45,796 bases of DNA from Magnetospirillum moscoviense (GCF_001650635.1 NZ_LWQU01000131.1:1-45796); one strand, 5' to 3'. Shown: positions 27,615 to 37,007, counted from the first letter of the stretch. The notes: generated from the letters alone by a model not told the origin. Numbers and translations are program-made.

Positions 27615-28616
27615 TTGAGCGACTTCACCGCCCTGATGCTGCATGAAACCGACGGCAAGGTGACGCCGTCGATCCGCCGTCTCGCCGATGCCGACCTGCC
27701 GGCCGGCGACGTCACCGTGCGGGTGGAATGGAGCACGCTGAACTATAAGGACGGCCTGATCCTGGGCGGATTGGGCCGATTGGTGCGGACCTATCCGCAC
27801 ATCCCCGGCATCGATTTCGCCGGCATCGTCGAGACGTCGGACAATCCGGCCTATCAGCCGGGCGACAAGGTGGTGCTGACCGGCTGGCGGGTCGGCGAGA
27901 TCCATTGGGGCGGCTATGGCCAGAAAGCCCGGGTCAAGGCCGAATGGCTGGTGCCGCTGCCCGACGGTCTGTCCACCCGCCAGGCCATGGCGCTGGGCAC
28001 CGCCGGACTGACCGCCATGCTGGCGATCATGGCCCTGGAAGATCACGGCCTGTCACCCGAGGTTGACGGCGAGGTGCTGGTGACCGGCGCCGCCGGCGGC
28101 CTGGGCAGCGTCGCTACCGTGTTGCTGGCCCGCAAGGGCTATCACGTGGCGGCCTCGACCGGGCGGGCCAGCCAGCACGATTATCTGAAGGGTTTGGGCG
28201 CCACCACCCTGATCGACCGCGCCGAGCTGTCGGGCGGCGCCGCCAAGCCGCTGCTGGCCGAACGCTGGGCGGCTTGCGTCGACAGTGTCGGCGGCCCGAC
28301 CCTGGCCGCCGTGCTGGCCGGCATGAAGATGCGGGCGCCGGTGGCGTCGTGCGGCAATGCCGGCGGAATCGAGCTGGCGACCACCGTACTGCCCTTCCTG
28401 CTGCGCGGAATCAATCTCTTGGGCATCGACAGCGCCCAGTGCCCGACGGCCCGGCGCCTGGCCGCCTGGTCCCGCCTGGCCGCCGAGATGCCCTTGACCC
28501 TGCTGGACCAACTGACCACCGAGGCCAAGCTGGCCGACCTGCCCGAACTGGGCGCGCGGATCCTGAAGGGCGACATCCGCGGTCGGGTGGTGGTGAACGT
28601 CGCCGCCGGGGCGTAA
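27615..28616 (+). CDS. acuI: Acrylyl-CoA reductase-type MDR oxidoreductase (AcuI/YhdH family)
   Basis: The protein has 333 residues. [13 protein letters not shown] at the N-terminus, [20 protein letters not shown] and [25 protein letters not shown] (NADPH Rossmann) match the AcuI/YhdH branch of medium-chain reductases, which reduce acryloyl-CoA to propionyl-CoA. The start is a TTG at 27615-27617, supported by GAGGAG 7 bases upstream; the first ATG lies further in and would delete conserved residues. It diverges from the DUF898 gene, and the substrate would feed propionyl-CoA metabolism, where MeaB also acts. Confidence 0.85.
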   Translation: MSDFTALMLHETDGKVTPSIRRLADADLPAGDVTVRVEWSTLNYKDGLILGGLGRLVRTYPHIPGIDFAGIVETSDNPAYQPGDKVVLTGWRVGEIHWGGYGQKARVKAEWLVPLPDGLSTRQAMALGTAGLTAMLAIMALEDHGLSPEVDGEVLVTGAAGGLGSVATVLLARKGYHVAASTGRASQHDYLKGLGATTLIDRAELSGGAAKPLLAERWAACVDSVGGPTLAAVLAGMKMRAPVASCGNAGGIELATTVLPFLLRGINLLGIDSAQCPTARRLAAWSRLAAEMPLTLLDQLTTEAKLADLPELGARILKGDIRGRVVVNVAAGA

Positions 28617-28672
28617 CCTTTTTTCCGGCGCGGGCGAACCCATCTTCACACCAGTCCGATGGAGTTCGCCCG

Positions 28673-29590
28673 ATGCTGATCCGCCGCCCCGGCCTTAAGG
28701 AATCCCAGGTCACCGATCACCGTGCCTATCTGAACCGCCGGCTGTTCCTGGCGGCTGGCGCGGCGTCGCTGCTGCCCGGCCCGGCGCTGGCCTTGAATCT
28801 GGCCGGCTATCAGAAGGGCGAGGCCCCGGCCGGCGAGAAGCCGACCCCCCTCGAGGCGGTCACCACCTACAACAATTTCTATGAATTCGGCACCGACAAG
28901 GACGAGCCGGCGCGGAACGCCCCCGGGCGCTTGAAGGTCAGGCCGTGGGAGGTGGTGGTCGAGGGCGAATGCGCCAAGCCCGGCCGGTTGGCGCTGGACG
29001 ACATCGTCAAGCCGCACCGGCTGGAGGAACGCATCTATCGGATGCGCTGCGTCGAGGGCTGGTCGATGGTCATCCCGTGGCTGGGCGTGCCGCTGGGCGC
29101 GGTGCTGGCCCGGTTCGAACCCACCCTCAAGGCCAAGTACGTTCACTTCACCACCCTGGCCGACCCCGAGCAGATGCCCGGCATCCGCTCGCGCGTGCTG
29201 GACTGGCCCTATGTCGAGGGCTTGCGGCTGGACGAGGCGATGCATCCCCTGACCCTGCTGGCGGTCGGCCTGTACGGCGCCGAATTGCCGGCCCAGAACG
29301 GCGCGCCGCTGCGGCTGGTGGTGCCGTGGAAATACGGCTTCAAATCCATCAAGTCGATTGTCGCCATCCGCTTCACCGAGACGCAGCCGCGCTCGAGCTG
29401 GATGAAGGCCAACCCGCGCGAATATGGTTTTTATTCGAACGTCAACCCGGCGGTCGATCATCCGCGCTGGAGCCAGGCGACCGAGCGGCGCATCGGCGAG
29501 TTCCGCCGCCGCGACACCTTGATGTTCAACGGCTATGGCGATCAGGTGGCCGGGCTTTATGCCGGCATGGACCTCAAGGCCAATTTCTGA
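28673..29590 (+). CDS. msrP: MsrP: periplasmic methionine-sulfoxide reductase, molybdopterin subunit
   Basis: The protein has 305 residues. The leader has a Tat-type signal ([21 protein letters not shown]). The mature part shows [13 protein letters not shown] near the start, the molybdenum-binding Cys in [13 protein letters not shown], and [11 protein letters not shown] near the C-terminus. MsrP (YedY) reduces methionine sulfoxide in periplasmic proteins with electrons from MsrQ. GGAG is about 9 bases before ATG 28673. The stop overlaps the start of msrQ (TGATG). Confidence 0.92.
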   Translation: MLIRRPGLKESQVTDHRAYLNRRLFLAAGAASLLPGPALALNLAGYQKGEAPAGEKPTPLEAVTTYNNFYEFGTDKDEPARNAPGRLKVRPWEVVVEGECAKPGRLALDDIVKPHRLEERIYRMRCVEGWSMVIPWLGVPLGAVLARFEPTLKAKYVHFTTLADPEQMPGIRSRVLDWPYVEGLRLDEAMHPLTLLAVGLYGAELPAQNGAPLRLVVPWKYGFKSIKSIVAIRFTETQPRSSWMKANPREYGFYSNVNPAVDHPRWSQATERRIGEFRRRDTLMFNGYGDQVAGLYAGMDLKANF

Positions 29591-30192
29591 TGAAAGCGCC
29601 CTTCAAACCCTTGGTGTTCGCCCTCGGTCTGCTGCCCGTGGCCTGGCTGGCCGGCCGCTTCTGGCTGGACGATCTGGGGGTCAACCCCATCGAGACCGTC
29701 AACCGCTTCCTGGGTGACTGGGCCTTGCGCTTCCTGCTGATCGCCCTGGCGGTGACGCCGGTGCGCCAATGGACCCATTGGGCGCCCTTGGCCCGATTGC
29801 GCCGCATGCTGGGGCTTTACGCCTTCTTCTATGTCTGCCTGCACATGGCCTCCTATATCGGGCTCGACCTGTTCTTCGACTGGCAGACCTTATGGAAGGA
29901 CGTGCTCAAGCGGCGCTACATCACGCTGGGCATGATCTGTTTCGTGCTGCTGGTGCCGCTGGCGGCGACCTCGACCGATGCCATGGTGCGCTGGATGGGC
30001 GGCAAGCGCTGGCGGATGCTGCATAAATTGGTCTATCCGGCCGGCTGCCTGGGCGTGGTTCATTTCTGGATGATGGTCAAGGCCGATATCCGCGAGCCCT
30101 TGATCTACGCCCTGGTATTGGCGGTGCTGCTGGGCTGGCGCGCGGTCAAGGCCTTTCGCCAAAACCCGGCTGGGGTCATACTGGGGCGATGA
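29590..30192 (+). CDS. msrQ: MsrQ: haem-binding membrane subunit for MsrP
   Basis: The protein has 200 residues and about six membrane segments. It belongs to the ferric-reductase-like family; conserved histidines include those in VCLHMASYIG, LHKLVYP and VVHFWMM. It passes electrons from the quinone pool to MsrP. The start overlaps the msrP stop by one base and its end overlaps the next gene by four, so three genes form one tightly coupled operon. Confidence 0.9.
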   Translation: MKAPFKPLVFALGLLPVAWLAGRFWLDDLGVNPIETVNRFLGDWALRFLLIALAVTPVRQWTHWAPLARLRRMLGLYAFFYVCLHMASYIGLDLFFDWQTLWKDVLKRRYITLGMICFVLLVPLAATSTDAMVRWMGGKRWRMLHKLVYPAGCLGVVHFWMMVKADIREPLIYALVLAVLLGWRAVKAFRQNPAGVILGR

Positions 30193-30656
30193 TCCGCATT
30201 CTTGTTCTTCTCGCCATCATGGTTTTCTCGGCCCAGCCGGTCCTGGCCCAGGTCAAGGTCAAGCGCTGCCTGTCGGAAGCCGAGATCAAGACCGAGCAAC
30301 TGGTCCGGCACGGCATCTTCCTGCGCGAATCCGGCAATCGCTGCGACGAATACAATCCCGGCACCGCCAAGATGTGGAAGGATTTCGACGCCAATGTCGG
30401 CACCCGCTTCGCCCAGCAGACCGCCAAGCGCAAGAAGATGTTCGAACGCGAGTTCAAGACCAAGGCCCTTGAGGTGATGACCTATTTCGACGGCCGTCTG
30501 GTGACCTATTACCGCCATTATCCGCTGGGCATCGCCTATTGCGGCAATATCGAGAAGCTGTTGAAGGACGTCACCAAGAAGGGTTGGAACGCCTTCACCG
30601 TCCAGGCCGAGACCATCCAGAACGAGGTGCGCGGCGACTACAAGGTCTGCAAGTAA
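30189..30656 (+). CDS. Secreted protein with four cysteines, unknown function, coupled to msrPQ
   Basis: The protein has 155 residues. A Sec signal peptide (MIRILVLLAIMVFSAQPVLA) is followed by a basic mature part with Cys in KRCLSEAEIK, NRCDEY, AYCGNIEK and YKVCK, which can form two disulfides. The middle is helical with many Lys, Arg and Phe. I recognise no family. The ATG overlaps the msrQ stop (ATGA). Being made with a periplasmic Met-sulfoxide repair system suggests a periplasmic, perhaps redox-linked or substrate role. The 3' end overlaps the convergent aminopeptidase gene by 19 bp. Confidence 0.72.
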   Translation: MIRILVLLAIMVFSAQPVLAQVKVKRCLSEAEIKTEQLVRHGIFLRESGNRCDEYNPGTAKMWKDFDANVGTRFAQQTAKRKKMFEREFKTKALEVMTYFDGRLVTYYRHYPLGIAYCGNIEKLLKDVTKKGWNAFTVQAETIQNEVRGDYKVCK

Positions 30657-31972
30657 TCCTGCGCCAGGGCGGCGAACAGCCGCACGCCGAAGCCGGTCGC
30701 GCCCCTGGGGGAATAGTCCGCGTCCTCGGGCGTTTCCGAGGTGCCGGCGATGTCCAGATGGGCCCAGGCCAGACCGGGCGGCACGAATTTCTGCAGGAAG
30801 CGGGCGGCGTCGTCATTGTCGGGCAGCGCGCCCCAGCCGCAATTCTTCCAATCGGCGATGTCGGATTTCAGGTGCTCGTCGCAGGCCGCCGACAGCGGCA
30901 GCCGCCACAAAGGCTCGGCCTCGCGCCGGCCCAGCTCCACCAGCTTCCGGGCCAGCCGGTCGCTGGCGGTATAGAGGCCGGCATGATGAAGCCCCAGCAC
31001 CCGGACCACTGCCCCGGTCAGGGTGGCGGCATCGACCATCAGGCCGGGGTTCAGATTGGCCGCCGCCCATGACAGCGCGTCGGCCAGCACCAATCGGCCC
31101 TCGGCGTCGGTGTCGACCACCTCGACGGTCAGGCCCTTGTGCGAGGTGATGACGTCGCCGGGCCGAAGCGCGTTGCTGCCCGGCATGTTCTCGGCCACCG
31201 CCAGCACGCCGACCACCGGAACCGGGTCTTTGCGTCCGGCGATGGCGGCGATGGCGCCCAGCACCGCCGCCGCGCCGGCCATGTCGCCCTTCATCTCTTC
31301 CATGCCCTGGGCCGGCTTGATGGAAATGCCGCCGGCATCGAAGGTGATGGCCTTGCCGACCAGCACCAGCGGCTTGGCGTCGCGGCCGTCGCCGGGCCAG
31401 CGCAGCACCACCAGCCGGGGCGGTTGGTGGCCGGCGCGGCCGACGGCGGCCAGCAGGTTCAGTCCGTGGGCCTGGGGCTCCAGCACTTCGACGGTGACGC
31501 CCAGGGCCTCCAGCAGGCGGGCGCGCTCGGTCAATGGCTCCGGCGCCAGCATGTTGCCGGGTTCGGTCACCAGATCGCGGGCCAGCAACACGCCGCGCGC
31601 CACCGCTTCCAGGCGGTCGAACTCGGCCTGGGCGGCGGCGGGGTCGGCGGTGACGACCACGACATGGTTGGGATGGGGCAGGGGGGCTGTTTCGTCGGGG
31701 CGGGTGCGGTACTTGGTCAGTTGCGGCGCCGCGCGAAGCCGCAGCCCAAAGGCGAACCCGGCCGCCTGGTCGGGGGCAAGGTCCAGATCGATGGCGACGG
31801 GTGACGGACAGCCGGCCAGCAGCGGCGCCAGACGGGCGCCGTCCAGGCGGGAATCGTCAGAGGTCTTCACGGTGATGGTGAAGGGTTGGGCGGCGGCGAA
31901 AATCTCGGTCTTCGCCGCCGCCCGAACGTGTGCGGCGGCGGCGGGCGCCGTCGCCGCGAAAGCGATCCTCAC
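30638..31972 (-). CDS. Second M17 leucyl aminopeptidase-family enzyme
   Basis: The protein has 444 residues, about 50 fewer than its neighbour, with the shortening in the N-terminal domain. The metal and catalytic segments are kept: GKAITFDAGGISIKPAQGMEEMKGD with the metal Lys and Asp, and VDTDAEGRLVLADAL with the catalytic Arg. The start is GTG directly after the stop of pepA (TAG GTG), so the two are translated together. M17 enzymes are hexameric dizinc aminopeptidases of the cytoplasm. The divergence, including the changed GKGVCF to GKAITF segment, suggests a different substrate preference or function. Confidence 0.84.
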   Translation of the reverse strand: MRIAFAATAPAAAAHVRAAAKTEIFAAAQPFTITVKTSDDSRLDGARLAPLLAGCPSPVAIDLDLAPDQAAGFAFGLRLRAAPQLTKYRTRPDETAPLPHPNHVVVVTADPAAAQAEFDRLEAVARGVLLARDLVTEPGNMLAPEPLTERARLLEALGVTVEVLEPQAHGLNLLAAVGRAGHQPPRLVVLRWPGDGRDAKPLVLVGKAITFDAGGISIKPAQGMEEMKGDMAGAAAVLGAIAAIAGRKDPVPVVGVLAVAENMPGSNALRPGDVITSHKGLTVEVVDTDAEGRLVLADALSWAAANLNPGLMVDAATLTGAVVRVLGLHHAGLYTASDRLARKLVELGRREAEPLWRLPLSAACDEHLKSDIADWKNCGWGALPDNDDAARFLQKFVPPGLAWAHLDIAGTSETPEDADYSPRGATGFGVRLFAALAQDYLQTL

Positions 31973-33466
31973 CTATTTGTCTTCGTAATGGTCGGCCACC
32001 AATTGGTCGAGCAACCGCACCCCGAAGGCCGAGGCACCCTTGGGGCAGGTGGCGCTGTCCTTCTTGGTCCAGGCGGTGCCGGCGATGTCGATATGGGCCC
32101 AGGGGGTGTCGGCGACGAAGCGCTTGAGGAACTGGGCGGCGGTGATCGAGCCGCCCTCGCGGCCGCCGACATTCTTCATGTCGGCGATGTCGGACTTCAG
32201 CTGCTTGTCATAGGCATCGCCCAGCGGCAGGCGCCACACCGGCTCGCCCACCTTGCCGCCGGCGGCGGTGATGCGCTCGGCCAGCTTGTCCTGGCTGGCG
32301 AACAGGCCGGCATATTCGTTGCCCAGCGCGATGATGATCGCCCCGGTCAGGGTGGCGAGGTCGATCATCGCCGCGGGCTTGAAGCGTTCCTTGGCGTACC
32401 ACAGGGCATCGCACAGGACCAGGCGGCCCTCGGCGTCGGTGTTGATCACCTCGATGGTCTGGCCTGACATCGAAGTCACCACGTCGCCCGGCCGCTGGGC
32501 AGTGCCCGACGGCATGTTCTCAACCAGACCGACGATGCCGACGACGTTAGCCTTGGCCTTGCGCCCAGCCAGCGCCTTCATGGCGCCGATCACCGCGCCG
32601 GCGCCGGCCATGTCCCACTTCATTTCTTCCATGCCGCCGGCCGGCTTGATCGAGATGCCGCCGGAATCGAAGCACACCCCCTTGCCGATCAAGGCCAGCG
32701 GGGCGGCGGTGGCATCCTTGGCGCCCTGCCAGCGCATCACCACCAGCTGGCTTTCGCGGTCCGAGCCTTGGCCGACGCCCAACAGCGCCCCCATGCCCAG
32801 CTTCCTCATCTGCTTCTCGCCCAGCACCTCGACCTCGACGCCCAGGGCGGACAGCTTGCGGCATTCGTCGGCCAGGCTTTCGGGGTGGATGACGTTGGCC
32901 GGCTCGGACACCACGTCGCGGGTCAGGAACACGCCGTCGGCCAGCGCGTCCATGGGGGCGAAAGCGGCCTTGGCGCCCGACGCGGCGGTCAGCACCGTCA
33001 CCTTCTTGATGGACGGCTTGTCGTCCTTCTTTTCCTTGGTGAAGTACTTGCCGAAGCGATAGCCGCGCAGGCGCGCTCCGAAGGCCGCCTGGGCGGCGAA
33101 GGATTCGGGCGACATCTTGAGGCCGGGGATGTCGTCGCAGGCAATCGCCAGGTTGGGGTCGCCCGAGGTCAGCACGGCGGCCAGGCCGGTGCCGCCAAAG
33201 GATTGCGCGGCTTGGGAATCGATGGATTCAGCCTTGCCCAGGCCGACCAGCACCACCCGGCCCAGTCCGCTGTCGGCGGGCGCCAGGATGGTCAGGGTCT
33301 GGTCCTTCTTGCCGGTGAACTTGGCGGCGGCGACGGCACGGGCGATGCCGCCGGCGGCCAGATCGTCGATCGCCTTGGCCGAGCCGGTCAGCCCCTTGCC
33401 TTCCAGGACACCGACCACCAGGGCGCCTTCGGACGGCAGTTGCGGCTTGGCGAAGCTGATCTTCAT
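31973..33466 (-). CDS. pepA: Leucyl aminopeptidase (M17, PepA)
   Basis: The protein has 497 residues, the family's normal length. The N-terminal macro-like domain (about 1-170) is followed by the catalytic domain, with GKGVCFDSGGISIKPAGGMEEMKWD (metal Lys, Asp and catalytic Lys) and NTDAEGRLVLCDAL (metal Asp, Glu and catalytic Arg). AAGGA is 9 bases before ATG 33464-33466. It releases N-terminal residues from peptides, and relatives also bind DNA. It is followed directly by a second M17 gene. Confidence 0.92.
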   Translation of the reverse strand: MKISFAKPQLPSEGALVVGVLEGKGLTGSAKAIDDLAAGGIARAVAAAKFTGKKDQTLTILAPADSGLGRVVLVGLGKAESIDSQAAQSFGGTGLAAVLTSGDPNLAIACDDIPGLKMSPESFAAQAAFGARLRGYRFGKYFTKEKKDDKPSIKKVTVLTAASGAKAAFAPMDALADGVFLTRDVVSEPANVIHPESLADECRKLSALGVEVEVLGEKQMRKLGMGALLGVGQGSDRESQLVVMRWQGAKDATAAPLALIGKGVCFDSGGISIKPAGGMEEMKWDMAGAGAVIGAMKALAGRKAKANVVGIVGLVENMPSGTAQRPGDVVTSMSGQTIEVINTDAEGRLVLCDALWYAKERFKPAAMIDLATLTGAIIIALGNEYAGLFASQDKLAERITAAGGKVGEPVWRLPLGDAYDKQLKSDIADMKNVGGREGGSITAAQFLKRFVADTPWAHIDIAGTAWTKKDSATCPKGASAFGVRLLDQLVADHYEDK

Positions 33467-33539
33467 GGGCAGGAATCCTTGCATTGGGCGAGAAAAGGGT
33501 CTTCCCAATGTAGCGATCCTGGCGGGGAAGAAAAGAGGC

Positions 33540-33827
33540 TTAGAAACACTCTTCCTCGAGCAGGCGCAGGGCCGCCAGGGCGGCTTCGTCGTCATGGTCC
33601 TCGAACAATTCGACCATGTAATAGACGTGGGAATGCAGCAGCAGCAGCTTGTCGGCCAGCGGGCGTTCGGCGGCCTCGGCCTGGCTCAGGCGCTGCTCGA
33701 AGCGCTGCCAGAACGGGTTGGTCAGGGCCGGATCGTCGAGATAACGCCGCAAATGGCGCAGCACCGCCCCCATGTTGCCCTCGAAGTCGATCGAGGTGAA
33801 GCTGGTGTAGCGGGCAAGGTCGGCCAT
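33540..33827 (-). CDS. cowN: CowN, protects nitrogenase from carbon monoxide
   Basis: The protein has 95 residues. The pattern [68 protein letters not shown] matches the CowN family along its whole length. CowN lets diazotrophs fix nitrogen when CO is present. It implies that this organism has molybdenum nitrogenase, but no nif gene is in the window. The usual final Cys pair is C then F here. It lies between the aminopeptidases and a flippase-like gene, 15 bp after the latter. Confidence 0.82.
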   Translation of the reverse strand: MADLARYTSFTSIDFEGNMGAVLRHLRRYLDDPALTNPFWQRFEQRLSQAEAAERPLADKLLLLHSHVYYMVELFEDHDDEAALAALRLLEEECF

Positions 33828-33842
33828 GGCGGATCCGGATTG

Positions 33843-34850
33843 TTACGGCAAGGGTGGGGCGGGGCTGCGCACGCCGGGATCTTCGTCGGTGGCGGCGGCT
33901 TCGTCGGCCAACTCCTCGGCCTCGATCCTGCGTCCGCCCGACAACAGGAATACCAGCCCGCCGGGCAGAGCCGTCAGCATGGTGAGGATGCCGAACAAGA
34001 TCGACAGCACCAGCGCCTCGTCGCCGGCGATTCCGACGAAGCCGAAGGCGGTGACCATGGCCGTCTCGCGCAGGCCCCAGCCGGCGATCGAGATCGGCAA
34101 GGTCATGACCAGCAGCACCGGCGGCACCAGCACCAGGCAATCCAGCACGTGGACATCCATGCCCAGGCCTTCCGCCAGCATGTAGACCACCAGCGAGATG
34201 TTGGCGTTGCCGGCCAGGCCGACCAGCACGCAGGTCAGGCTCCAGCCCGGATGGAAGAACAGCTTGCGGGTGTCGCTGGCCAGATGGACCAGCCCGCGCA
34301 CCAGCCGCCAGCGATGCAGCGATTCCGGCAGCTTGTCCAACGAGGCCAGCACCAAGATGCCGATCACGCACACCGCCAGCAGTACCGGGAACATGGTGCC
34401 GCCCGGCAGATTGGGGACGCGCGACATTAAGATCGGCTGGGTCAGGCACACCAGCAGGACCAGCGAGAACACGGTGACGGCGCGTTCCAGCATCACCGAA
34501 TTGATGGCGGTGGCCAGCGACAGCCCGCCCTTGCGGGCGAACCACATGCGGACGGCGTCGCCGCCGACGGCGCCCGGCAGTACGATCGAAAAGAACACAC
34601 CGATATAAAAGACGCTGATGGTCTTGGTCCAGCCGAACACCGCGTCCAGCGATCGCAGCACCAGACCCCACCGCACGCCGCCCAGACCGATCTGCACCAG
34701 CATAAACACCACGGCCAAGCCGGCCAGTTGCGGGTCGATGGCCTTGGCCTTGGCCCAAGCTGACGGCAGATCGACCTTCGAGAGGACCCAGGTGATCAGG
34801 CCAACGGAGATTCCGCCCTTGATGATCCAGGGAAGCCAGCGCTTGATCAT
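33843..34850 (-). CDS. Flippase-like (LPG synthase TM region, UPF0104) membrane protein
   Basis: The protein has 335 residues from ATG 34848-34850; a GTG 15 codons upstream is possible and neither start has a good ribosome-binding site. About eight membrane helices are seen. The family marks are GVRWGLVLRSL near the start, FFSIVLPGAVGGDAVRMWFARK, and PISIAGWGLRETAMV. The last 30 residues are acidic and soluble. Such proteins resemble the flippase part of MprF and transport or modify lipids; the substrate is unknown. Two small inverted repeats precede it. Confidence 0.82.
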   Translation of the reverse strand: MIKRWLPWIIKGGISVGLITWVLSKVDLPSAWAKAKAIDPQLAGLAVVFMLVQIGLGGVRWGLVLRSLDAVFGWTKTISVFYIGVFFSIVLPGAVGGDAVRMWFARKGGLSLATAINSVMLERAVTVFSLVLLVCLTQPILMSRVPNLPGGTMFPVLLAVCVIGILVLASLDKLPESLHRWRLVRGLVHLASDTRKLFFHPGWSLTCVLVGLAGNANISLVVYMLAEGLGMDVHVLDCLVLVPPVLLVMTLPISIAGWGLRETAMVTAFGFVGIAGDEALVLSILFGILTMLTALPGGLVFLLSGGRRIEAEELADEAAATDEDPGVRSPAPPLP

Positions 34851-34883
34851 GAAAACGAAGCCGTGCGACGTGGGATGAGGGCG

Positions 34884-34916
34884 CCTCTTTAACACAAAGA
34901 GGTCGGTATGAATACC
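34884..34916 (-). promoter_or_regulatory. Two short inverted repeats upstream of the flippase-like gene
   Basis: CCTCTTT at 34884-34890 pairs with AAAGAGG at 34896-34902 (5-base loop), and GGTAT at 34905-34909 faces ATACC at 34912-34916. The first could be a leader hairpin, the second an operator half-site pair. Confidence 0.3.
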
Positions 34917-34962
34917 ATCGATCAGAATAGGAACCGCCCCCTGCGGGGGCTGGGCGATCCTG

Positions 34963-34999
34963 AAAGAAAACGCCCCGGCCGGGAATGCCGGCCGGGGCG
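34963..34999 (-). terminator. Intrinsic terminator of phaC
   Basis: A perfect 12-bp GC stem (CGCCCCGGCCGG at 34971-34982, partner at 34988-34999) with a 5-base loop lies 7 bp after the phaC stop. It is followed on the minus strand by TTTTCTTTC. A second GC hairpin lies at 34936-34950. Confidence 0.85.
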
Positions 35000-35005
35000 G
35001 CTTTG

Positions 35006-36802
35006 TTAAACGGCGCGCGCCTTGACGTAGGCGCCGGGCGCCGGTTCGATGGCTTTAAGCTTGCCGTCGCCGGGCTTCCTGGCCGGCACCTGCTTGACCC
35101 CCTTGGTCGCCCAGCCGTGCCAGTCCGGCCACCACGAGCCTTCTTCCTGCTTGGCGCTGGCCAGCCAGGTGTCGGGGCCCTTCGGCTTCTTGGTGTTGGT
35201 CCAATAGCAATATTTGTTGGCGGCCGGCGGGTTGACCACGCCGGCGATGTGGCCCGACGCCGCCAGCACGAACTTGACCGTTCCGCCGGTGCGCTGGGTC
35301 AGGGAATAGGTGCTTTTCCAAGGCGCGATGTGGTCCTCGCGGGTCGACAGCATGTAGATCGGCGTCTTGATCGTCGAAAGGTCGATGGCGACGCCGTCCA
35401 GGGTGATGCCGCCCGGCTCGACCAGCTTGTTCTGCTGGTACATCTTGCGCAGATAGAAGCTGTGCATCGCCGCCGGCATGCGGGTGGAATCGGAATTCCA
35501 GTACAGCAGATCGAACGGGAAGGGGTCCTTGCCCAAAAGGTAATTGTTGACCACGAACGACCAGATCAGGTCGTTGGCGCGCAGCATGTTGAAGGTCATC
35601 GCCATGTCGCGGCCGTCAAGATAGCCGTGCTCGCTCATTTTCTCTTCCAGGCTGGTCAGCTGTTCCTCGTCGATGAAGACGCCCAGCTCGCCCGGTTCGG
35701 CGAAGTCGGTCATGGTGGTGAACAAGGTGGCGCTGGCGATGGAATCCTTCCCCTTGGCCGCCAGATAGGCCAGGGTGCACACCGTCAGCGTGCCGCCCAG
35801 GCAATAGCCCACCGCGTTCACCTGCTTCTGGCCGGTGGCCTTTTCGATGGCGTCGATGGCGGCCAGCGGGCCTTCCAGCATGTAGTCGGCGAAGCCCTTG
35901 GCGGCCAAGTGCTCGTCGGGGTTGACCCACGAGATGACGAACACCGTGTGGCCCTGGTCGACCGCCCACTTGATGAAGCTGTTCTTGGGGCGCAGGTCCA
36001 GGATGTAGAACTTGTTGATCCATGGCGGCACCACCAGCAGCGGCCGCTCGGCGACGGTCTCGGTGGTGGGGTCGTACTGGACCAACTGCATCAGGTCGTT
36101 CTGGAAGACCACCTTGCCCGGCGTCACGGCGATGTTCTCGCCGACCTTGAAGGCGTCGTAATCGGTCATCTTGATGGACAGCTTGCCCTTGCCGCGTTCC
36201 AGATCGTCCAGCAGGTTGTTCAGGCCCTTGACCAGGTTCTCGCCGCCGGTCTCGACGGTGGCGCGCAGCACCTCGGGGTTGGTCAGCACGAAGTTCGACG
36301 GTGCCATCGCATCGACGAACTGGCGGGTGTAGAAGTCGACCTTCTGGGCGGTGTGTCCGTCCATGCCCTCGACCCCATCGACCAGGCCGTGCAGGTAGCG
36401 GGCCGACAGCAGATAGGACTGCTTGATGAAGTCGAACACCTCGTTGTCCTGCCACATCTCGTCCTTGAAGCGGCGGTCGGCCGCGTCGGGGGTGGCGATC
36501 GGCTCCGAGGTCTCTCCCATCAGGCGGCGCGCGGTGCTTTGCCACAGCGCCATGTAATCGTTCCACAAGGACAGGTTGGCTTCGACCAGGCGGGCCGGGT
36601 CGGACATCATCCGGGTGGTCATCTCCAGGAAGGCGTTACCGATGTTCAAGGGGTCCAAAGATCCGTTGCCCTTGGGTTCGGCGGTCTGACGTTGCAGGAA
36701 ATCGGCGACCAAACGCTGGCTGCGCTCGGCGATGCCGGTCATCGCCTGCGATAGTTCCGCCGGGTCGATCATCTTGATCTCGGTACCCTTATCATCAGCC
36801 AT
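35006..36802 (-). CDS. phaC: Class I poly(3-hydroxyalkanoate) synthase
   Basis: The protein has 598 residues. The lipase-like box GYCLGGT contains the catalytic Cys. The Asp lies in LSTREDHIAPW and the His in LAASGHIAGVVNPP, so the triad is complete. PPWINKFYILDL is the usual substrate-entry segment, and WWPDWHGW with a basic tail is the typical C-terminus. PhaC polymerises 3-hydroxyacyl-CoA into storage granules. GAGGG is about 8 bases before the ATG. No phaA, phaB, phasin or phaR gene is nearby; a strong terminator closes the transcript. Confidence 0.93.
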   Translation of the reverse strand: MADDKGTEIKMIDPAELSQAMTGIAERSQRLVADFLQRQTAEPKGNGSLDPLNIGNAFLEMTTRMMSDPARLVEANLSLWNDYMALWQSTARRLMGETSEPIATPDAADRRFKDEMWQDNEVFDFIKQSYLLSARYLHGLVDGVEGMDGHTAQKVDFYTRQFVDAMAPSNFVLTNPEVLRATVETGGENLVKGLNNLLDDLERGKGKLSIKMTDYDAFKVGENIAVTPGKVVFQNDLMQLVQYDPTTETVAERPLLVVPPWINKFYILDLRPKNSFIKWAVDQGHTVFVISWVNPDEHLAAKGFADYMLEGPLAAIDAIEKATGQKQVNAVGYCLGGTLTVCTLAYLAAKGKDSIASATLFTTMTDFAEPGELGVFIDEEQLTSLEEKMSEHGYLDGRDMAMTFNMLRANDLIWSFVVNNYLLGKDPFPFDLLYWNSDSTRMPAAMHSFYLRKMYQQNKLVEPGGITLDGVAIDLSTIKTPIYMLSTREDHIAPWKSTYSLTQRTGGTVKFVLAASGHIAGVVNPPAANKYCYWTNTKKPKGPDTWLASAKQEEGSWWPDWHGWATKGVKQVPARKPGDGKLKAIEPAPGAYVKARAV

Positions 36803-36870
36803 TGGAAACCCTCGCCACTATTGCACCGGGCCAAGCCACCCAGAGGGGTTGCCGGCGGGGAGGTGCGAAA

Positions 36871-36919
36871 GGCCGAGCCTCGGCCCGTCCTTTGAATTCC
36901 CCCCATAGCCCTATATACT
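36871..36919 (+). promoter_or_regulatory. Promoter with adjacent palindrome before the OmpA-like lipoprotein gene
   Basis: TTGAAT at 36892-36897 and TATACT at 36914-36919 with a 16-base spacer form a good sigma-70-type pair. A perfect palindrome, GGCCGAG-C-CTCGGCC (36871-36885), ends 6 bases before the -35 box and could bind a regulator of this gene or of the divergent phaC. Confidence 0.5.
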
Positions 36920-37007
36920 TTCGATCGCCGGCCTGTTAAACGTGAACTTGACGGATTTGGTGGTCATTCAAAGATTTTTTTGTGACGTCAGGGGTGGTGG
37001 TCGAGCC

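Noticed and set aside
26427-28046. Very long minus-strand extension of the M48 protease frame
   Set aside because: It overlaps the DUF898 and acuI genes, has no homology signs and is the usual open shadow of high-GC coding DNA.
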